Of a stretch of DNA of 43,090 bases, positions 1 to 9,608 are shown piece after piece. A program made the position numbers and the translations under genes. The stretch's first letter is position 1. Every line of letters begins with the position of its first letter. Source of the DNA: CAIWXH01 sp964555675 (GTDB lineage: Bacteria > Chloroflexota > Chloroflexia > Chloroflexales > Chloroflexaceae); contig CAZKTU010000030.1 of NCBI GenBank assembly GCA_964555675.1, forward strand, positions 1 to 43,090, given 5' to 3'. The notes beneath the pieces were generated by a model. It searched no databases and was not told the DNA's origin. It worked only from the letters and a program-made list of their open reading frames with translations.

Positions 1-68
1 GGGCTTGGCCCTCCCTGAACCACGCGTAACGAAACTGGGCGGATGCACTACGTAGGCGGAAGTGAGCT

Positions 69-758
69 ATGAAGACGGTCCTGGTGGTTGACGACGAGCC
101 CGGGATTGTGCAGATCGCCCGCGACTACCTGGACCGGGCGGGCTTTCGCGTGGTGACGGCCGGCGACGGCTCGAGCGCCCTGCGCCTGGCCCGGGCCGAG
201 CGGCCCAGCCTCATGGTCCTCGACCTGATGCTGCCGGGCATGGACGGCCTCGACGTCACCAGGGCTCTGCGCCAGGACCCGGCCACGCGCAAGCTGCCGA
301 TTATCATGCTCACGGCCCGCGTCGAGGAGGCCGACCGCTTGATTGGCCTCGAGCTGGGGGCCGACGACTATATCACCAAGCCCTTCAGTCCCCGCGAGCT
401 AGTGGCCCGCGTGCGGGCGGTGCTGCGCCGCAGCGAGGGCGACGCCGCGCCGGCGGGGGTGATCCATAGCGGCGGCCTGAGCATCGATCTCGAGCGCCGC
501 AGCGTCCGCCGCGACGGCGAGGCGATCGACCTGACCGCCACCGAGTTCGACCTGCTGGCCGTCCTGGCTCGCGAGCCCGGCCGCCCCTTCACCAGGGCCC
601 AGCTGCTCGAGCTCGTATACGATGTAAGCTACACAGGCTACGACCGCACCGTCGACGCCCATATCAAGAACCTGCGCCGCAAGCTCGAGCCCGACCCCGG
701 CACCCCCCAGTATATTCTGACGATCTACGGCGTCGGCTACAAATTCGGCGAAGCCTAA
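69..758 (+). CDS. OmpR/PhoB-family response regulator
   Basis: A DNA-binding response regulator that should be phosphorylated by the sensor kinase encoded immediately downstream and then act on promoters in the cytoplasm. The receiver domain spans about residues 1-118, with the acidic pair D8/D9, the phosphoacceptor D52 in VLDLMLPGMDG, and K104 in ITKPFSP. A winged-helix domain (about 132-228) follows, with the family motifs FTRAQLLELV and RTVDAHIKNLRRKL. The length of 229 residues is normal for the family. The ATG follows a purine-rich stretch (GGAAGTGAG). Its TAA stop shares one base with the ATG of the kinase gene, which indicates translational coupling. The target genes cannot be told from sequence. 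Confidence 0.95.
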   Translation: MKTVLVVDDEPGIVQIARDYLDRAGFRVVTAGDGSSALRLARAERPSLMVLDLMLPGMDGLDVTRALRQDPATRKLPIIMLTARVEEADRLIGLELGADDYITKPFSPRELVARVRAVLRRSEGDAAPAGVIHSGGLSIDLERRSVRRDGEAIDLTATEFDLLAVLAREPGRPFTRAQLLELVYDVSYTGYDRTVDAHIKNLRRKLEPDPGTPQYILTIYGVGYKFGEA

Positions 759-2191
759 TGCGACCGCGAATCTTCAGCCTGATGCTCGCCGCCTTCGCCC
801 TGACGATCGTGCTGGGCATCGGCGGCATGCTGACGTTCTTCTGGCTGGCGGTGCTGAGCTTCCAGCGCGGGGGCGACGGCTGGAGCCCGCCGCCCATCCT
901 GGCCGCCCAGGCCGAGGCGCGGGTCCTGGCCGAGTATTACGACCGCCGCGGCTCGTGGCTGGGCGTGGATCAGCCCTTCGACCGGCTCGAGCGCGATCTG
1001 CACGGCGAGCGCTGGCAGGCCGTGACCCTGGTCGACGCCGAGGGTCGGGTGGTGCGCAGCAGCCTGCCGGATGTGATGGTGGGCGAGCTGCTGCCGCCGG
1101 CGGCCCCGCTGCCCCCCGGCATGCCGATGGGCGCGGGCCGCGCCGAGTCGGGGCGCTTCGTCGACCAGGGCTTCACCGTGCAGTCGGTGCCGATCGAGCT
1201 GCGCGGCGAGCAGGTGGGCGCCCTGCTGGTGGTCTACGACGGCGGCCAGGCTCGCGCCTTCGGCTTCAGCAATGTCGTCAGGGGGTTGTTCAGCGCCGGC
1301 CTGGCCCTGGCCGCGATCCTGCTGGCCCTGGCGGCCTTCTTTTCGGGCCGCATCAGCACGCCCCTGCGCCAGCTCAACGGGGCCGCCCGGGCCATGGCCA
1401 CCGGCGACCTGCAGGTGCGGGTGCGCCCCGGCCTGGTGCGCGAGGTGGCCGACCTGGCCGTCAGCTTCAACAGCCTGGCCGACGCCCTGGCCCGCGCCGA
1501 CCAGCAGCGCCGCCAGCTGACCGCCGATGTGGCCCACGAACTGCGCACGCCGCTCTCGATCATCAAGGGCCGCCTCGAGGGTCTGCAGGACGGGGTCTAT
1601 CAGGCCGACGACGAGCAGATCGCCGGCCTGCTCGGCGAGGTCGCGTTGCTCGAGCGTCTGATCGAGGATCTGCGCATCCTGGCCCTGGCCGACGCCGGTC
1701 AGCTGGCGCTCTACCCGGAAACAGTCAGCCCGGCCCGGCTGGCCGCCGACGCCGTGCGTTCCTTCGCGGCCCTGGCCGCCGAGCGCCAGGTGACTCTGCG
1801 GGCCGAGGCCGCGGAGCCTCTGCCCGAGCTGAATGTCGATCCGCAGCGCATGGCCCAGGTCCTCGGCAACCTGGTCAGCAATGCCCTGCGCTACACGCCG
1901 GCCGGCGGCGCGGTCGTCGTCGGCGTCTGCGCGGGCGAGGGAAGCTCGGTCGTCTTCGAGGTGCGCGACAGCGGCAGCGGCATCAGCCCCGAGGAGCTGC
2001 CGCACATCTTCGACCGCTTCTACAGGGCCGACCGCTCGCGCACCCGCAGCAGCGGCGGGGCCGGCCTCGGCCTGGCGATCGCCCGCCGCATCGTCGAGGC
2101 CCACGGCGGCCAGATCTGGGCGGCGAGCGAGCTGGGCCAGGGGACGACGGTCGCCTTCCGCCTGCCCGCCGAGTCGCAGCTGGCGGAGTAG
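758..2191 (+). CDS. Sensor histidine kinase (BaeS-like)
   Basis: A membrane sensor kinase, partner of the preceding regulator. The order is TM1 (about 9-34), an outer sensor region (about 35-172), TM2 (about 173-195), HAMP (about 196-248), the HisKA dimerisation helix with H260 in VAHELRTPLS, and a HATPase domain. The HATPase domain has the N box (GNLVSNALRYTP), G1 box (DSGSGISPEELPHIFDRF) and G2 box (GAGLGLAIARRIVEAHGG). All catalytic boxes are intact, so it should be an active kinase. It overlaps the regulator gene by one base (TAATG). The outer region matches no ligand-binding fold I recognise, so the stimulus is unknown. The 140 bases after it hold only the moeA promoter. Confidence 0.94.
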   Translation: MRPRIFSLMLAAFALTIVLGIGGMLTFFWLAVLSFQRGGDGWSPPPILAAQAEARVLAEYYDRRGSWLGVDQPFDRLERDLHGERWQAVTLVDAEGRVVRSSLPDVMVGELLPPAAPLPPGMPMGAGRAESGRFVDQGFTVQSVPIELRGEQVGALLVVYDGGQARAFGFSNVVRGLFSAGLALAAILLALAAFFSGRISTPLRQLNGAARAMATGDLQVRVRPGLVREVADLAVSFNSLADALARADQQRRQLTADVAHELRTPLSIIKGRLEGLQDGVYQADDEQIAGLLGEVALLERLIEDLRILALADAGQLALYPETVSPARLAADAVRSFAALAAERQVTLRAEAAEPLPELNVDPQRMAQVLGNLVSNALRYTPAGGAVVVGVCAGEGSSVVFEVRDSGSGISPEELPHIFDRFYRADRSRTRSSGGAGLGLAIARRIVEAHGGQIWAASELGQGTTVAFRLPAESQLAE

Positions 2192-2285
2192 CCCTGGCCG
2201 TGGCAATGCTCTGGCGTTCGGGCCTCGCCGCGGGCCGGCGGCGCGGGCGCGCTCGGTGCGCTGCAGCTTACGCCTCTGAGCCCCG

Positions 2286-2294
2286 TGGTAGAAT
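2286..2294 (+). promoter_or_regulatory. Extended -10 element upstream of moeA
   Basis: TGGTAGAAT matches an extended -10 box (TGn plus TAGAAT at 2289-2294). It lies 37 bases before the moeA ATG and would start transcription near 2301. No convincing -35 box is visible, as expected for extended -10 promoters. Confidence 0.5.
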
Positions 2295-2331
2295 GACCCT
2301 ATTCTAGACGAGCCTCAGGCGGAGCCTTGCT

Positions 2332-3582
2332 ATGAGCGAGATGCGGCGCGAGTCGCCCTACCCGATGGTGCCGATCGACGAGGCCCACCGGCTGATTATG
2401 GCCTACGCCGCGCCCCTCGGCGTCGAGCAGGTCGATGCACTGTTTGCCGAGGGCCGCGTGCTGGCCGAGGCGGTGCTGGCCCCTGACAATAGCCCCGATG
2501 TGCCCAAGGCGGCGATGGACGGCTATGCCCTGCGGGCGGCCGACGGCCTGGCCGAGCGGCGCGTCGTGGCCGAGCTGACCGCGGGGGCGGCGCCAGGCTT
2601 GCTGATCGGCCCCGGCGCGGCGGCCCGGATCATGACCGGGGCCCCGATGCCCGCGGGCGCCGACGCGATGATTCCGGTCGAGCTGACCGAGGAGCGCGAG
2701 GGCGTGCTGCGCATCAGCCGCGAGCTGCAGCCCGGCGACTATGTGCACGTGGTCGGCCAGGATATTGCCCGCGGCGCGCCTGTGCTCGAGCGCGGGCTGC
2801 TCCTCGGCGCGCCCGAGCTGGGCCTGCTGGCGACCTTCGGGCTCACCAGGGTGCAGGCCTACAGACGGCCGCGGGTGGCAGTCCTGGCCACCGGCGACGA
2901 GGTGATCGCGCCCGGTCAGCCGCGCCCGGCCGGGGCGGTCTATGACTCGAATCGCTTCGCGCTCATGGCGGCCGCCCGCGAGGCCGGCTGCGAGACGCTC
3001 GACCTGGGCATTGCGCGCGACAGCCACGCCGAGCAGCGTGACGCGATGCTGCGCGGCCTCGAGCAGGCCGATGTCCTGATCACCAGCGGCGGGGTCAGCA
3101 TGGGCACCCGCGACCTGATCAAGCCCATCCTGGCCGAGCTGGGGACGGTTCGCTTCGGGCGCATCTCGTTCAAGCCCGGCAAGCCAACGACCTTTGCCAC
3201 TGTCGAGGTTGCGGGTGGCGCGGCGCCGCCGAAGCTGGTCTTCGGGCTGCCCGGCTACCCGGTCTCGTCGCTGGTCTCGTTCGAGGTCTTCGTGCGGCCG
3301 GCCCTGCGCGCCCTGCAGGGCGACGCCCGCCCGTGGCGGCCGCGGGCCAGCGTGCTCCTCAGCACGCCGATCCGGCCCTCGCCCGACCGCCCCGAGTTCC
3401 AGCGCGCGACGATCACGCTCGCAGGTGGGCGGCTGTACGCCGCCACGACGGGCAGCCAGGGCAGCTCGCGCCTGATGTCGCTGCTGGGCGCCAATGGGCT
3501 GCTGCTGGTGCCCGCCCGCGACGAGCTCTACCCCGCCGGAGCCGAGCTCGAGGCGATCCTCACGGGGCCGCCCCTATCCTGA
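2332..3582 (+). CDS. moeA: Molybdopterin molybdotransferase MoeA
   Basis: Inserts molybdate into adenylylated molybdopterin, the last common step of molybdenum cofactor synthesis, in the cytoplasm. The 416 residues are close to the usual MoeA length. Family motifs appear in order: MDGYAL near residue 62, TGAPMPAGADAMIPVE near 103-118, a MoCF-type core with TGDEV, TSGGVSMGTRDLIKP and FKPGKPTTFA, then the loop GLPGYPVSS and the C-terminal beta domain. The chosen ATG has a GGAG about ten bases upstream; another in-frame ATG lies three codons further on. A fused moaD-moaE gene lies about 6.5 kb downstream, so part of the cofactor pathway is close by. aroB follows 8 bases after the stop. Confidence 0.95.
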   Translation: MSEMRRESPYPMVPIDEAHRLIMAYAAPLGVEQVDALFAEGRVLAEAVLAPDNSPDVPKAAMDGYALRAADGLAERRVVAELTAGAAPGLLIGPGAAARIMTGAPMPAGADAMIPVELTEEREGVLRISRELQPGDYVHVVGQDIARGAPVLERGLLLGAPELGLLATFGLTRVQAYRRPRVAVLATGDEVIAPGQPRPAGAVYDSNRFALMAAAREAGCETLDLGIARDSHAEQRDAMLRGLEQADVLITSGGVSMGTRDLIKPILAELGTVRFGRISFKPGKPTTFATVEVAGGAAPPKLVFGLPGYPVSSLVSFEVFVRPALRALQGDARPWRPRASVLLSTPIRPSPDRPEFQRATITLAGGRLYAATTGSQGSSRLMSLLGANGLLLVPARDELYPAGAELEAILTGPPLS

Positions 3583-3590
3583 GGCCGATC

Positions 3591-4721
3591 ATGTACGAGA
3601 CTCTCACCGTCACCACCACCGCCGCCAGCTACCCCGTCGTGGTCGAGGCCGGCGCCCTGGCGAGCCTGCCCGGGCGTCTGGCGGAGCTTGGGGTGCGCGG
3701 CGCCCTCTGGCTGATCGCCGACGCGGCGGTGGCCGCCCGGTATGGCGAGCCCCTCGCTGCCGACCTGCGCGCGGCAGGCTTTACCGTCCACACCTCTAGC
3801 GTCCCCTCGGGCGAGGGCAGCAAGAGCGCCGAGCAGCTCGGCCTGCTCTACGACTGGATGATCGGCGGAGGCGTCGAGCGCCGCGACGCGGTCCTGGCCC
3901 TTGGCGGGGGTGTCGTGGGCGACCTGGCCGGCTTCGCCGCCGCCAGCACGCTGCGCGGTCTGGCCGTCGTGCAGCTGCCCACCACCCTCCTGGCCATGGT
4001 CGACTCGGCGGTGGGCGGCAAGACCGGGATCAACCACCCGCTCGGCAAGAACCTGATCGGCGCGTTCCACCAGCCCCGCCTGGTGCTGGCCGACACACTG
4101 ACCCTGGCCACCCTGCCGCCCCGCGAGCTGCGGGCGGGCTGGGCCGAGGTGATCAAGCACGGCGTGATCAGCGACGCCGGCCTCTTCGCCGAGCTCGAGG
4201 CTCTGGCCGAGGCCGAGAGCTGGGCCCTCGGCAGCGGCGGCCCCGGCTTCGGCGGCTGGCCCGCCGAGCGGCCGGCCCTGGTCGAGCGCCTGAGCGCGAT
4301 CATCAGGCGGGCCGTGGCGGTCAAGGTGGGCGTGGTCAGCCGCGACGAGCGCGAGCAGGGCGAGCGCATCACGCTGAACTACGGTCACACGATCGGCCAC
4401 GCGGTCGAGGCCCTGGTCGGCTATGGGACCCTGCTGCATGGCGAGGCCGTGGCTATTGGTATGCACGCCGCAGCCCGCATCGCCGTCGCCATGGGCCTCT
4501 GCGAGGCGCGCCTGGTCGAGCGCCAGCGGCGGCTGCTGGCCGCCTATGGGCTGGACGTAGCGATGCCCGCAGGTCTTGACCCCGCGGCCATTCTGGCAAC
4601 TACCCTGCGCGACAAGAAGGTGCAGGCGAAGCGGGTGCGCTGGGTCCTGCCCACGGGCATCGGCAGCGTCGTCGTGCGCGACGATGTGCCCGAGGCCGTG
4701 GTACGCGCGGTTATCGTCTGA
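3591..4721 (+). CDS. aroB: 3-dehydroquinate synthase
   Basis: Converts DAHP to 3-dehydroquinate, the second step of the shikimate pathway, using NAD and a divalent metal. I placed the start at 3591 (ATG, protein beginning MYETLTV), because a GAGG lies six bases upstream inside the moeA stop region and the conserved N-terminus begins here. The open frame extends further upstream through moeA, but that part is a shadow. The 376 residues match the family. Visible motifs include LGGGVVGDLAGF for nucleotide binding, VDSAVGGKTGIN, and the zinc ligands in AEVIKHG, NYGHTIGHAVE and LHGEAVAIGM. The 8-base spacing to moeA suggests one transcript, although the two pathways are unrelated. Confidence 0.95.
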   Translation: MYETLTVTTTAASYPVVVEAGALASLPGRLAELGVRGALWLIADAAVAARYGEPLAADLRAAGFTVHTSSVPSGEGSKSAEQLGLLYDWMIGGGVERRDAVLALGGGVVGDLAGFAAASTLRGLAVVQLPTTLLAMVDSAVGGKTGINHPLGKNLIGAFHQPRLVLADTLTLATLPPRELRAGWAEVIKHGVISDAGLFAELEALAEAESWALGSGGPGFGGWPAERPALVERLSAIIRRAVAVKVGVVSRDEREQGERITLNYGHTIGHAVEALVGYGTLLHGEAVAIGMHAAARIAVAMGLCEARLVERQRRLLAAYGLDVAMPAGLDPAAILATTLRDKKVQAKRVRWVLPTGIGSVVVRDDVPEAVVRAVIV

Positions 4722-4765
4722 GCCCCGCTCTTTACAAGCTTAACAGGCCTTGCACGAGGGCCCTA

Positions 4766-4774
4766 TGGTATACT
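4766..4774 (+). promoter_or_regulatory. Extended -10 element upstream of the MoxR gene
   Basis: TGGTATACT fits an extended -10 box and lies 45 bases before the TTG start of the MoxR gene. No well-spaced -35 box is seen. The same TATACT hexamer recurs before nuoA, trxB and the gene at 23146. Confidence 0.5.
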
Positions 4775-4819
4775 GCCTGACGTTCTCACTGCGTCAGGCC
4801 CATACCGACGAGGTTAGTC

Positions 4820-5803
<984 letters not shown>

Positions 5804-5841
5804 ACAAGATTCGTAACCGAGGTACGCTCTTCGCCGCCGCG

Positions 5842-5869
5842 CTCTGCGAGGATGCCTTTGGCATTCGCG
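5842..5869 (+). repeat. Dispersed 28-base palindromic repeat, copy 1
   Basis: The core ATGCCtttGGCAT forms a short hairpin. The whole 28 bases match, in inverted orientation, the segment at 40346-40373 with 25 of 28 identities. It lies in the 127-base gap between the MoxR gene and the small ORF. The rest of that gap is GC-rich and contains a second inverted repeat (GGCCGG/CCGGCC). Confidence 0.6.
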
Positions 5870-5930
5870 GCCGGGGGCACGGAGCCTCCGGCCCCGCCAG
5901 GGGTGGATACGGTAAAGCAAAGCGCAGGCT

Positions 5931-6134
5931 ATGCACGATGAGCACGCCAAACCTGAGACGCGCGGCTCCCGCCTGAATAGCGCGCTCCGCCGTGTGGTGC
6001 TGTTGCGCGAGACCGGCCCCAAGAGCGCCGCGTGGCACCGGGCCCGTGTCGCCACGATCTGGCGTCTGCACCGCCTGATCGAGCAGGACGAGCGCGAGCT
6101 CTCTGGCGAGGATGCCCCTCCCGCTGACGGATGA
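5931..6134 (+). CDS. Small basic hypothetical protein (67 aa)
   Basis: I do not recognise this protein. It is soluble, with no membrane segment or signal peptide. The central part (about 15-50) is rich in Arg and Trp (RRVVLLRE, AAWHRARVATIWRLHRLI) and probably helical, and the ends are acidic and disordered. No strong ribosome-binding site precedes the ATG. Support for it being real comes from position: it fills the space between the MoxR gene and the large fusion gene, ends six bases before the latter, and the GAGG that would serve the next gene overlaps its TGA stop. It may be a partner of either neighbour, but nothing in the sequence proves it. Confidence 0.5.
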   Translation: MHDEHAKPETRGSRLNSALRRVVLLRETGPKSAAWHRARVATIWRLHRLIEQDERELSGEDAPPADG

Positions 6135-6140
6135 GGCCCA

Positions 6141-9100
6141 ATGACCACTCCACCGGAGCTGCTGGAGCAAAGCCTGGACGCCTTCGGCGACACCCTCTAC
6201 CGCCTCGCCCTGCTGGCCGCGGGCGATGAGGGGCGCGCCGCGGGTCTGCTGCGCGACCTGGCAGGGCAGCTCGCCGCGCCCGACGCCCCGCCCCTCGCCC
6301 TCGACGAGCCCGATCTAATCGCTCGCCTGGTGGCCGTGGCCCGCGCCGACGAAGAGCGGGCCGCGCGCTCGCGGGCTGCCGCGAAGACCCCTCGCGCCGC
6401 CCGGGCGAACTTGTTTGCGCCCTTCGCCCTGCACCACCTGCCTCTCGAGCAGCGCCTGGCTCTCGGCCTGCACCTGCTACTCGGCTACGACGGCGCCCGC
6501 CTTGGCCGGGCCCTGGCGAGCGAGCCCGCGGCCGCCCGCGCCGCCCTGATCGAGGGCGCGCGGGCCCTGGGGCCGGCGGCGGGCGTGGCCCTCACCGACC
6601 GGGTTAGCGGCGAGCAGTGCGCCGGCGTGCGCGAGATCCTGGCCGACCCGGGGGCCGGCCTGCGCCACAGCGCCGCCGTGCGCGGCCACCTGGCCGGCTG
6701 CGGCCCCTGCCGGGCCTTCGACCAGGCCTGGGTTGTCATCCTCCAACAGGTCGAGGCCGCCCTGCGCGGCGCCCTGCGCGAGCGCACGCTTCCTACGCCA
6801 TTGCGCGAGCGCATGCTCGCCCTGGCGGCCCCGACCCGGGCCCGGCGCGCGCCGAGCTGGCGGCTCACGCGTCTGGCCCTGGCCCCCGCAGCCGTGCTCG
6901 CCCTGATCGTGGCCATGGTCCTGCCCGGCTTCATGCGCGAGCCGGTGAGCGTGGTCGAGCGCGACCCGGGCCCGCCCGTCGACGCCCAGGCCTTGATCAC
7001 AAAGTCGCTCGCGCGCCACAGCGCCCCGCCCGAGCGCGGCGGCGTCTGGCACGGGCGCTACGAGACGCTCTGGTACTTCAACGACGACGTCTACGCCCCG
7101 ATCCGGGCCGACGTCTGGCTCGACGCGAGCAACCCCGCCCGCCACCGCCTGCAGCTGGCCCACCGCGACGGCGGCGCGCCCTACGAGCTGCAGATCGGCG
7201 ACGGCGTGCGCCGGCTGGCCTACGCCCTCGACGCCGCTTATGCGCCCGCCCTCTATGGGAGCCTGCCGACGGACGCCAGGGTCGAGGCGCCCGCCCTGCT
7301 CGAACAGCCCCTCGACGCCGCCGGCCAGCAGCGGGCCCGCGACGAGCGCCTGCGCAGCGGGCCCTGGTCGCTCCCGCCGGCCTATCTATTACAGGCCCAG
7401 CAGGCCGGCGACCTGCGCCTGCTCGGGCGCCAGCGCGACGGCGGCAGGGTCGTGCAGATCCTCAGCTTCTCGGGGGTCAGCCCCCTGGGCCTGCCGATCG
7501 ACGCCCCGGGCGCCACGGCCGAGCGGGTGACGGTGCTGCTGGCCCTCGATAGCGAGGACGGCCTGCTGCGCAGCGCGACCGAGCTGGCGGGCCCGGCAGG
7601 CACGGCCCAGACCGGGCGCGTCACCTGGCGCCTGGTCGAGGAGCAGTGGCTGAGCGGCTTCGAGCAGTCCAGCGCCGCCTTCGACATCGAGCGGGCCTGG
7701 ACGGGGATCGGCGACTTCAGCGAGGCGAAGCGGGCGATCAGCGCCGATGTGGCCATGCCGCTGGTGGCCACGCGGGCGGTGGGCGACCCGGCCGGCCTGC
7801 TCAGCAGAGGCGGGCTGCCCTTCTGGATGCCTGCGAGCGCGCCGCCGGGGGTCGAGCGGGCCTTGTTGCTCTGGGGCGAGCGCGACCGTCAGCTCGGCGA
7901 CGGCCCCCGCGGCCTGGTCTATCTGGGCGAGGGGCGCCGGCTGATTGTGACCTTCAATAGCTCGAGCGTCCTTGCCGGCGAACGCTTCGCGATCGGGCCG
8001 TGGCAGGTGTCGCTGCGCCCGGGCCGGGGGCAACGCTACGCGGCCTTCATCACCCGGACCGAGCGCGCGCCCGGGCCGGCCGAGCGAGGCCTGTTCGACG
8101 CGAGCGCCAACATGCTGATCGACGCCGTGGGCTTCACGCGGGCCGAGCTGGAGGAGCTGATCGCGGGCATGGCGCCCTTCGACCTGGCGGCCCTCGAGGC
8201 CCAGGAGGGGCTCTTCGTGAGTACGGTCGCGGGCAACCCGGCCCGGCTGGCGCTGCTCGCGGCGGCCTATGGGCTGGCGCAGCCGCCGGCGGGCCAGGCC
8301 TCGCATCTGACCTCGCGCTGGTTTGTGCGCCAGGCGCCAGACAGCGTCGACCTGCGCCGCGATCCCTATCACCAGCCGTTCTACGAGGGACGCCCGCAGG
8401 TGATCGCCGCCGAAGAGTGGCAGGCGGGCGCTGGCGACGCGCTGGCGTTCTACGTCGAGACGCGCAACCCCGTGGGGGGCGAGGCGCTTGAGCGGCGCTA
8501 CACCGATGGCAAGCGCTACTGGCGCTATCTGGCCCCCGCCGACGCCCTGGAGAGCTGGCCGCCGACCTTCTCGCCCTATACCATCCGCCTGCCCCGGCTG
8601 GCGGGCGCCGCCCTCGACCTGCTCAATCAGCCGGGCGAGCTCGCGCTTGAGCGCCTGCCGGGCGGATCGAGCCTGGTGCGCCACAGCGAAGCGGCTCGCA
8701 CGAGCCCCCGCTACGGCCAGAGCGTGCTCGAACTGGGTCCGGCCGAGCCGCACCTCTTCGACCTCGAGCCGATCACGATGACCACCGAGCTCGAGCTGAG
8801 CCCGACCGGCGAGGCTGTGGCGCTGCGGGTCTACGCCGAGGGTCTGGAGGGTGCACGCCGCACGCGCAACCTGGTGGAGAGTTATGAGCTGGTGAGCCGC
8901 GAGCTTGTGCCGGTCGCCGAGACGCCCGTCGACCTGCGCGAGGGCGCGCCGCCCGCGGCGGCGTTTGTGCGCGAGTTTGGCTTCGAGCAGCGCTCCACGC
9001 AGGACATGATTTTGCAGCGAGAGGAGTTCAACCAGGCCCTGGGCTGGGTCGACGTGCCGCTCTATGTGCCGGCCGAGGGCGCCGCCGTGCTCCTGGCGGT

Positions 9101-9503
9101 CGAGGAGGGCGCCCTCACACAGCCCGGCGTCGAGGTTTCGTACGCCGACGCGAGCCACGACACGCTGCGCGAGGCGATCGCTCGCAGGCTGGCCATGCGG
9201 CTGAGCTACAGGGCGCCGGCCGGCGAGTATACGCCCGCCTCATACGACATAAGCATCACGCAGGGCCCGGCCGGACCTCTGACCGCCTTCCTGCGCAGCT
9301 CGCATGTTGTCCCCTGGGACGCGAGCGAGCCGATCAGCCTGACGGTGGCCGGGAACGAGGTCGAGGCCTGGTACGGCACCGGCGCGCGCAGCTATGTGAT
9401 CGTCGACCTTGGCGCCACTCTGCTGCTGATCGACAGCGCCAGGCCGATCGACGACCCCGAGTTGCGGGCGATCATCGCGGGGCTGCAGCAGGCGCCCAGG
9501 TAG
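6141..9503 (+). CDS. Membrane protein: degenerate ECF sigma factor fused to zinc anti-sigma domain and large outer region
   Basis: This 1120-residue protein looks like several modules joined. Residues about 8-90 resemble ECF sigma region 2 (DTLYRLALLAAGDEGRAAGL). Residues about 98-143 resemble region 4 (LPLEQRLALGLHLLLGY, then an ALIEGARAL helix), but the DNA-recognition part is poor in conserved residues. Residues 160-190 form a zinc anti-sigma (zf-HC2) motif with C160, H183, C187 and C190 in HLAGCGPC. A single TM helix lies at about 244-264, so the remaining roughly 850 residues should be outside the membrane. The region near 300-400 resembles LolA/RseB-like beta folds. Two later parts (about 555-680 and 970-1120) share a pattern like DUF4367 of anti-sigma factors. 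No partner sigma gene is adjacent. Fold assignments beyond the zinc motif and TM are inference. Confidence 0.72.
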   Translation: MTTPPELLEQSLDAFGDTLYRLALLAAGDEGRAAGLLRDLAGQLAAPDAPPLALDEPDLIARLVAVARADEERAARSRAAAKTPRAARANLFAPFALHHLPLEQRLALGLHLLLGYDGARLGRALASEPAAARAALIEGARALGPAAGVALTDRVSGEQCAGVREILADPGAGLRHSAAVRGHLAGCGPCRAFDQAWVVILQQVEAALRGALRERTLPTPLRERMLALAAPTRARRAPSWRLTRLALAPAAVLALIVAMVLPGFMREPVSVVERDPGPPVDAQALITKSLARHSAPPERGGVWHGRYETLWYFNDDVYAPIRADVWLDASNPARHRLQLAHRDGGAPYELQIGDGVRRLAYALDAAYAPALYGSLPTDARVEAPALLEQPLDAAGQQRARDERLRSGPWSLPPAYLLQAQQAGDLRLLGRQRDGGRVVQILSFSGVSPLGLPIDAPGATAERVTVLLALDSEDGLLRSATELAGPAGTAQTGRVTWRLVEEQWLSGFEQSSAAFDIERAWTGIGDFSEAKRAISADVAMPLVATRAVGDPAGLLSRGGLPFWMPASAPPGVERALLLWGERDRQLGDGPRGLVYLGEGRRLIVTFNSSSVLAGERFAIGPWQVSLRPGRGQRYAAFITRTERAPGPAERGLFDASANMLIDAVGFTRAELEELIAGMAPFDLAALEAQEGLFVSTVAGNPARLALLAAAYGLAQPPAGQASHLTSRWFVRQAPDSVDLRRDPYHQPFYEGRPQVIAAEEWQAGAGDALAFYVETRNPVGGEALERRYTDGKRYWRYLAPADALESWPPTFSPYTIRLPRLAGAALDLLNQPGELALERLPGGSSLVRHSEAARTSPRYGQSVLELGPAEPHLFDLEPITMTTELELSPTGEAVALRVYAEGLEGARRTRNLVESYELVSRELVPVAETPVDLREGAPPAAAFVREFGFEQRSTQDMILQREEFNQALGWVDVPLYVPAEGAAVLLAVEEGALTQPGVEVSYADASHDTLREAIARRLAMRLSYRAPAGEYTPASYDISITQGPAGPLTAFLRSSHVVPWDASEPISLTVAGNEVEAWYGTGARSYVIVDLGATLLLIDSARPIDDPELRAIIAGLQQAPR

Positions 9504-9535
9504 GGGATATTTCTCTAGCGGGCCATGCGGGTCGC

Positions 9536-9544
9536 TGGTAGACT
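9536..9544 (+). promoter_or_regulatory. Extended -10 element before the small membrane protein
   Basis: TGGTAGACT fits an extended -10 box with a start site expected near 9551. It lies upstream of the hairpin-plus-T-run at 9558-9579, so the terminator would fall inside the leader of the next gene. Confidence 0.4.
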
Positions 9545-9557
9545 GACAGTATTAGCC

Positions 9558-9579
9558 GCGCCGCAAGGCGCCCTTTTTT
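9558..9579 (+). terminator. Intrinsic terminator or attenuator
   Basis: A perfect 5-bp GC stem (GCGCC/GGCGC) with loop GCAA is followed by CC and six T residues, the classic intrinsic terminator form. It can end transcription of the large fusion gene (stop at 9503). It also sits between the putative promoter at 9536-9544 and the start codon at 9609. Confidence 0.75.
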
Positions 9580-9608
9580 GTCTGAAGATTACCCGTGAGG
9601 GCTGCAAT

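Noticed and set aside
4431..4760. A possible -35 box (TTTACA at 4731) for the MoxR promoter
   Set aside because: The distance to the -10 box is 32 bases, far too long; a nearer TTGCAC leaves only 13 bases.
7389..9158. A 589-codon minus-strand frame opposite the fusion gene, and similar long frames opposite nuoL, nuoM and the sensor kinase
   Set aside because: No motifs, no ribosome-binding sites, and composition typical of the complementary strand of GC-rich genes.
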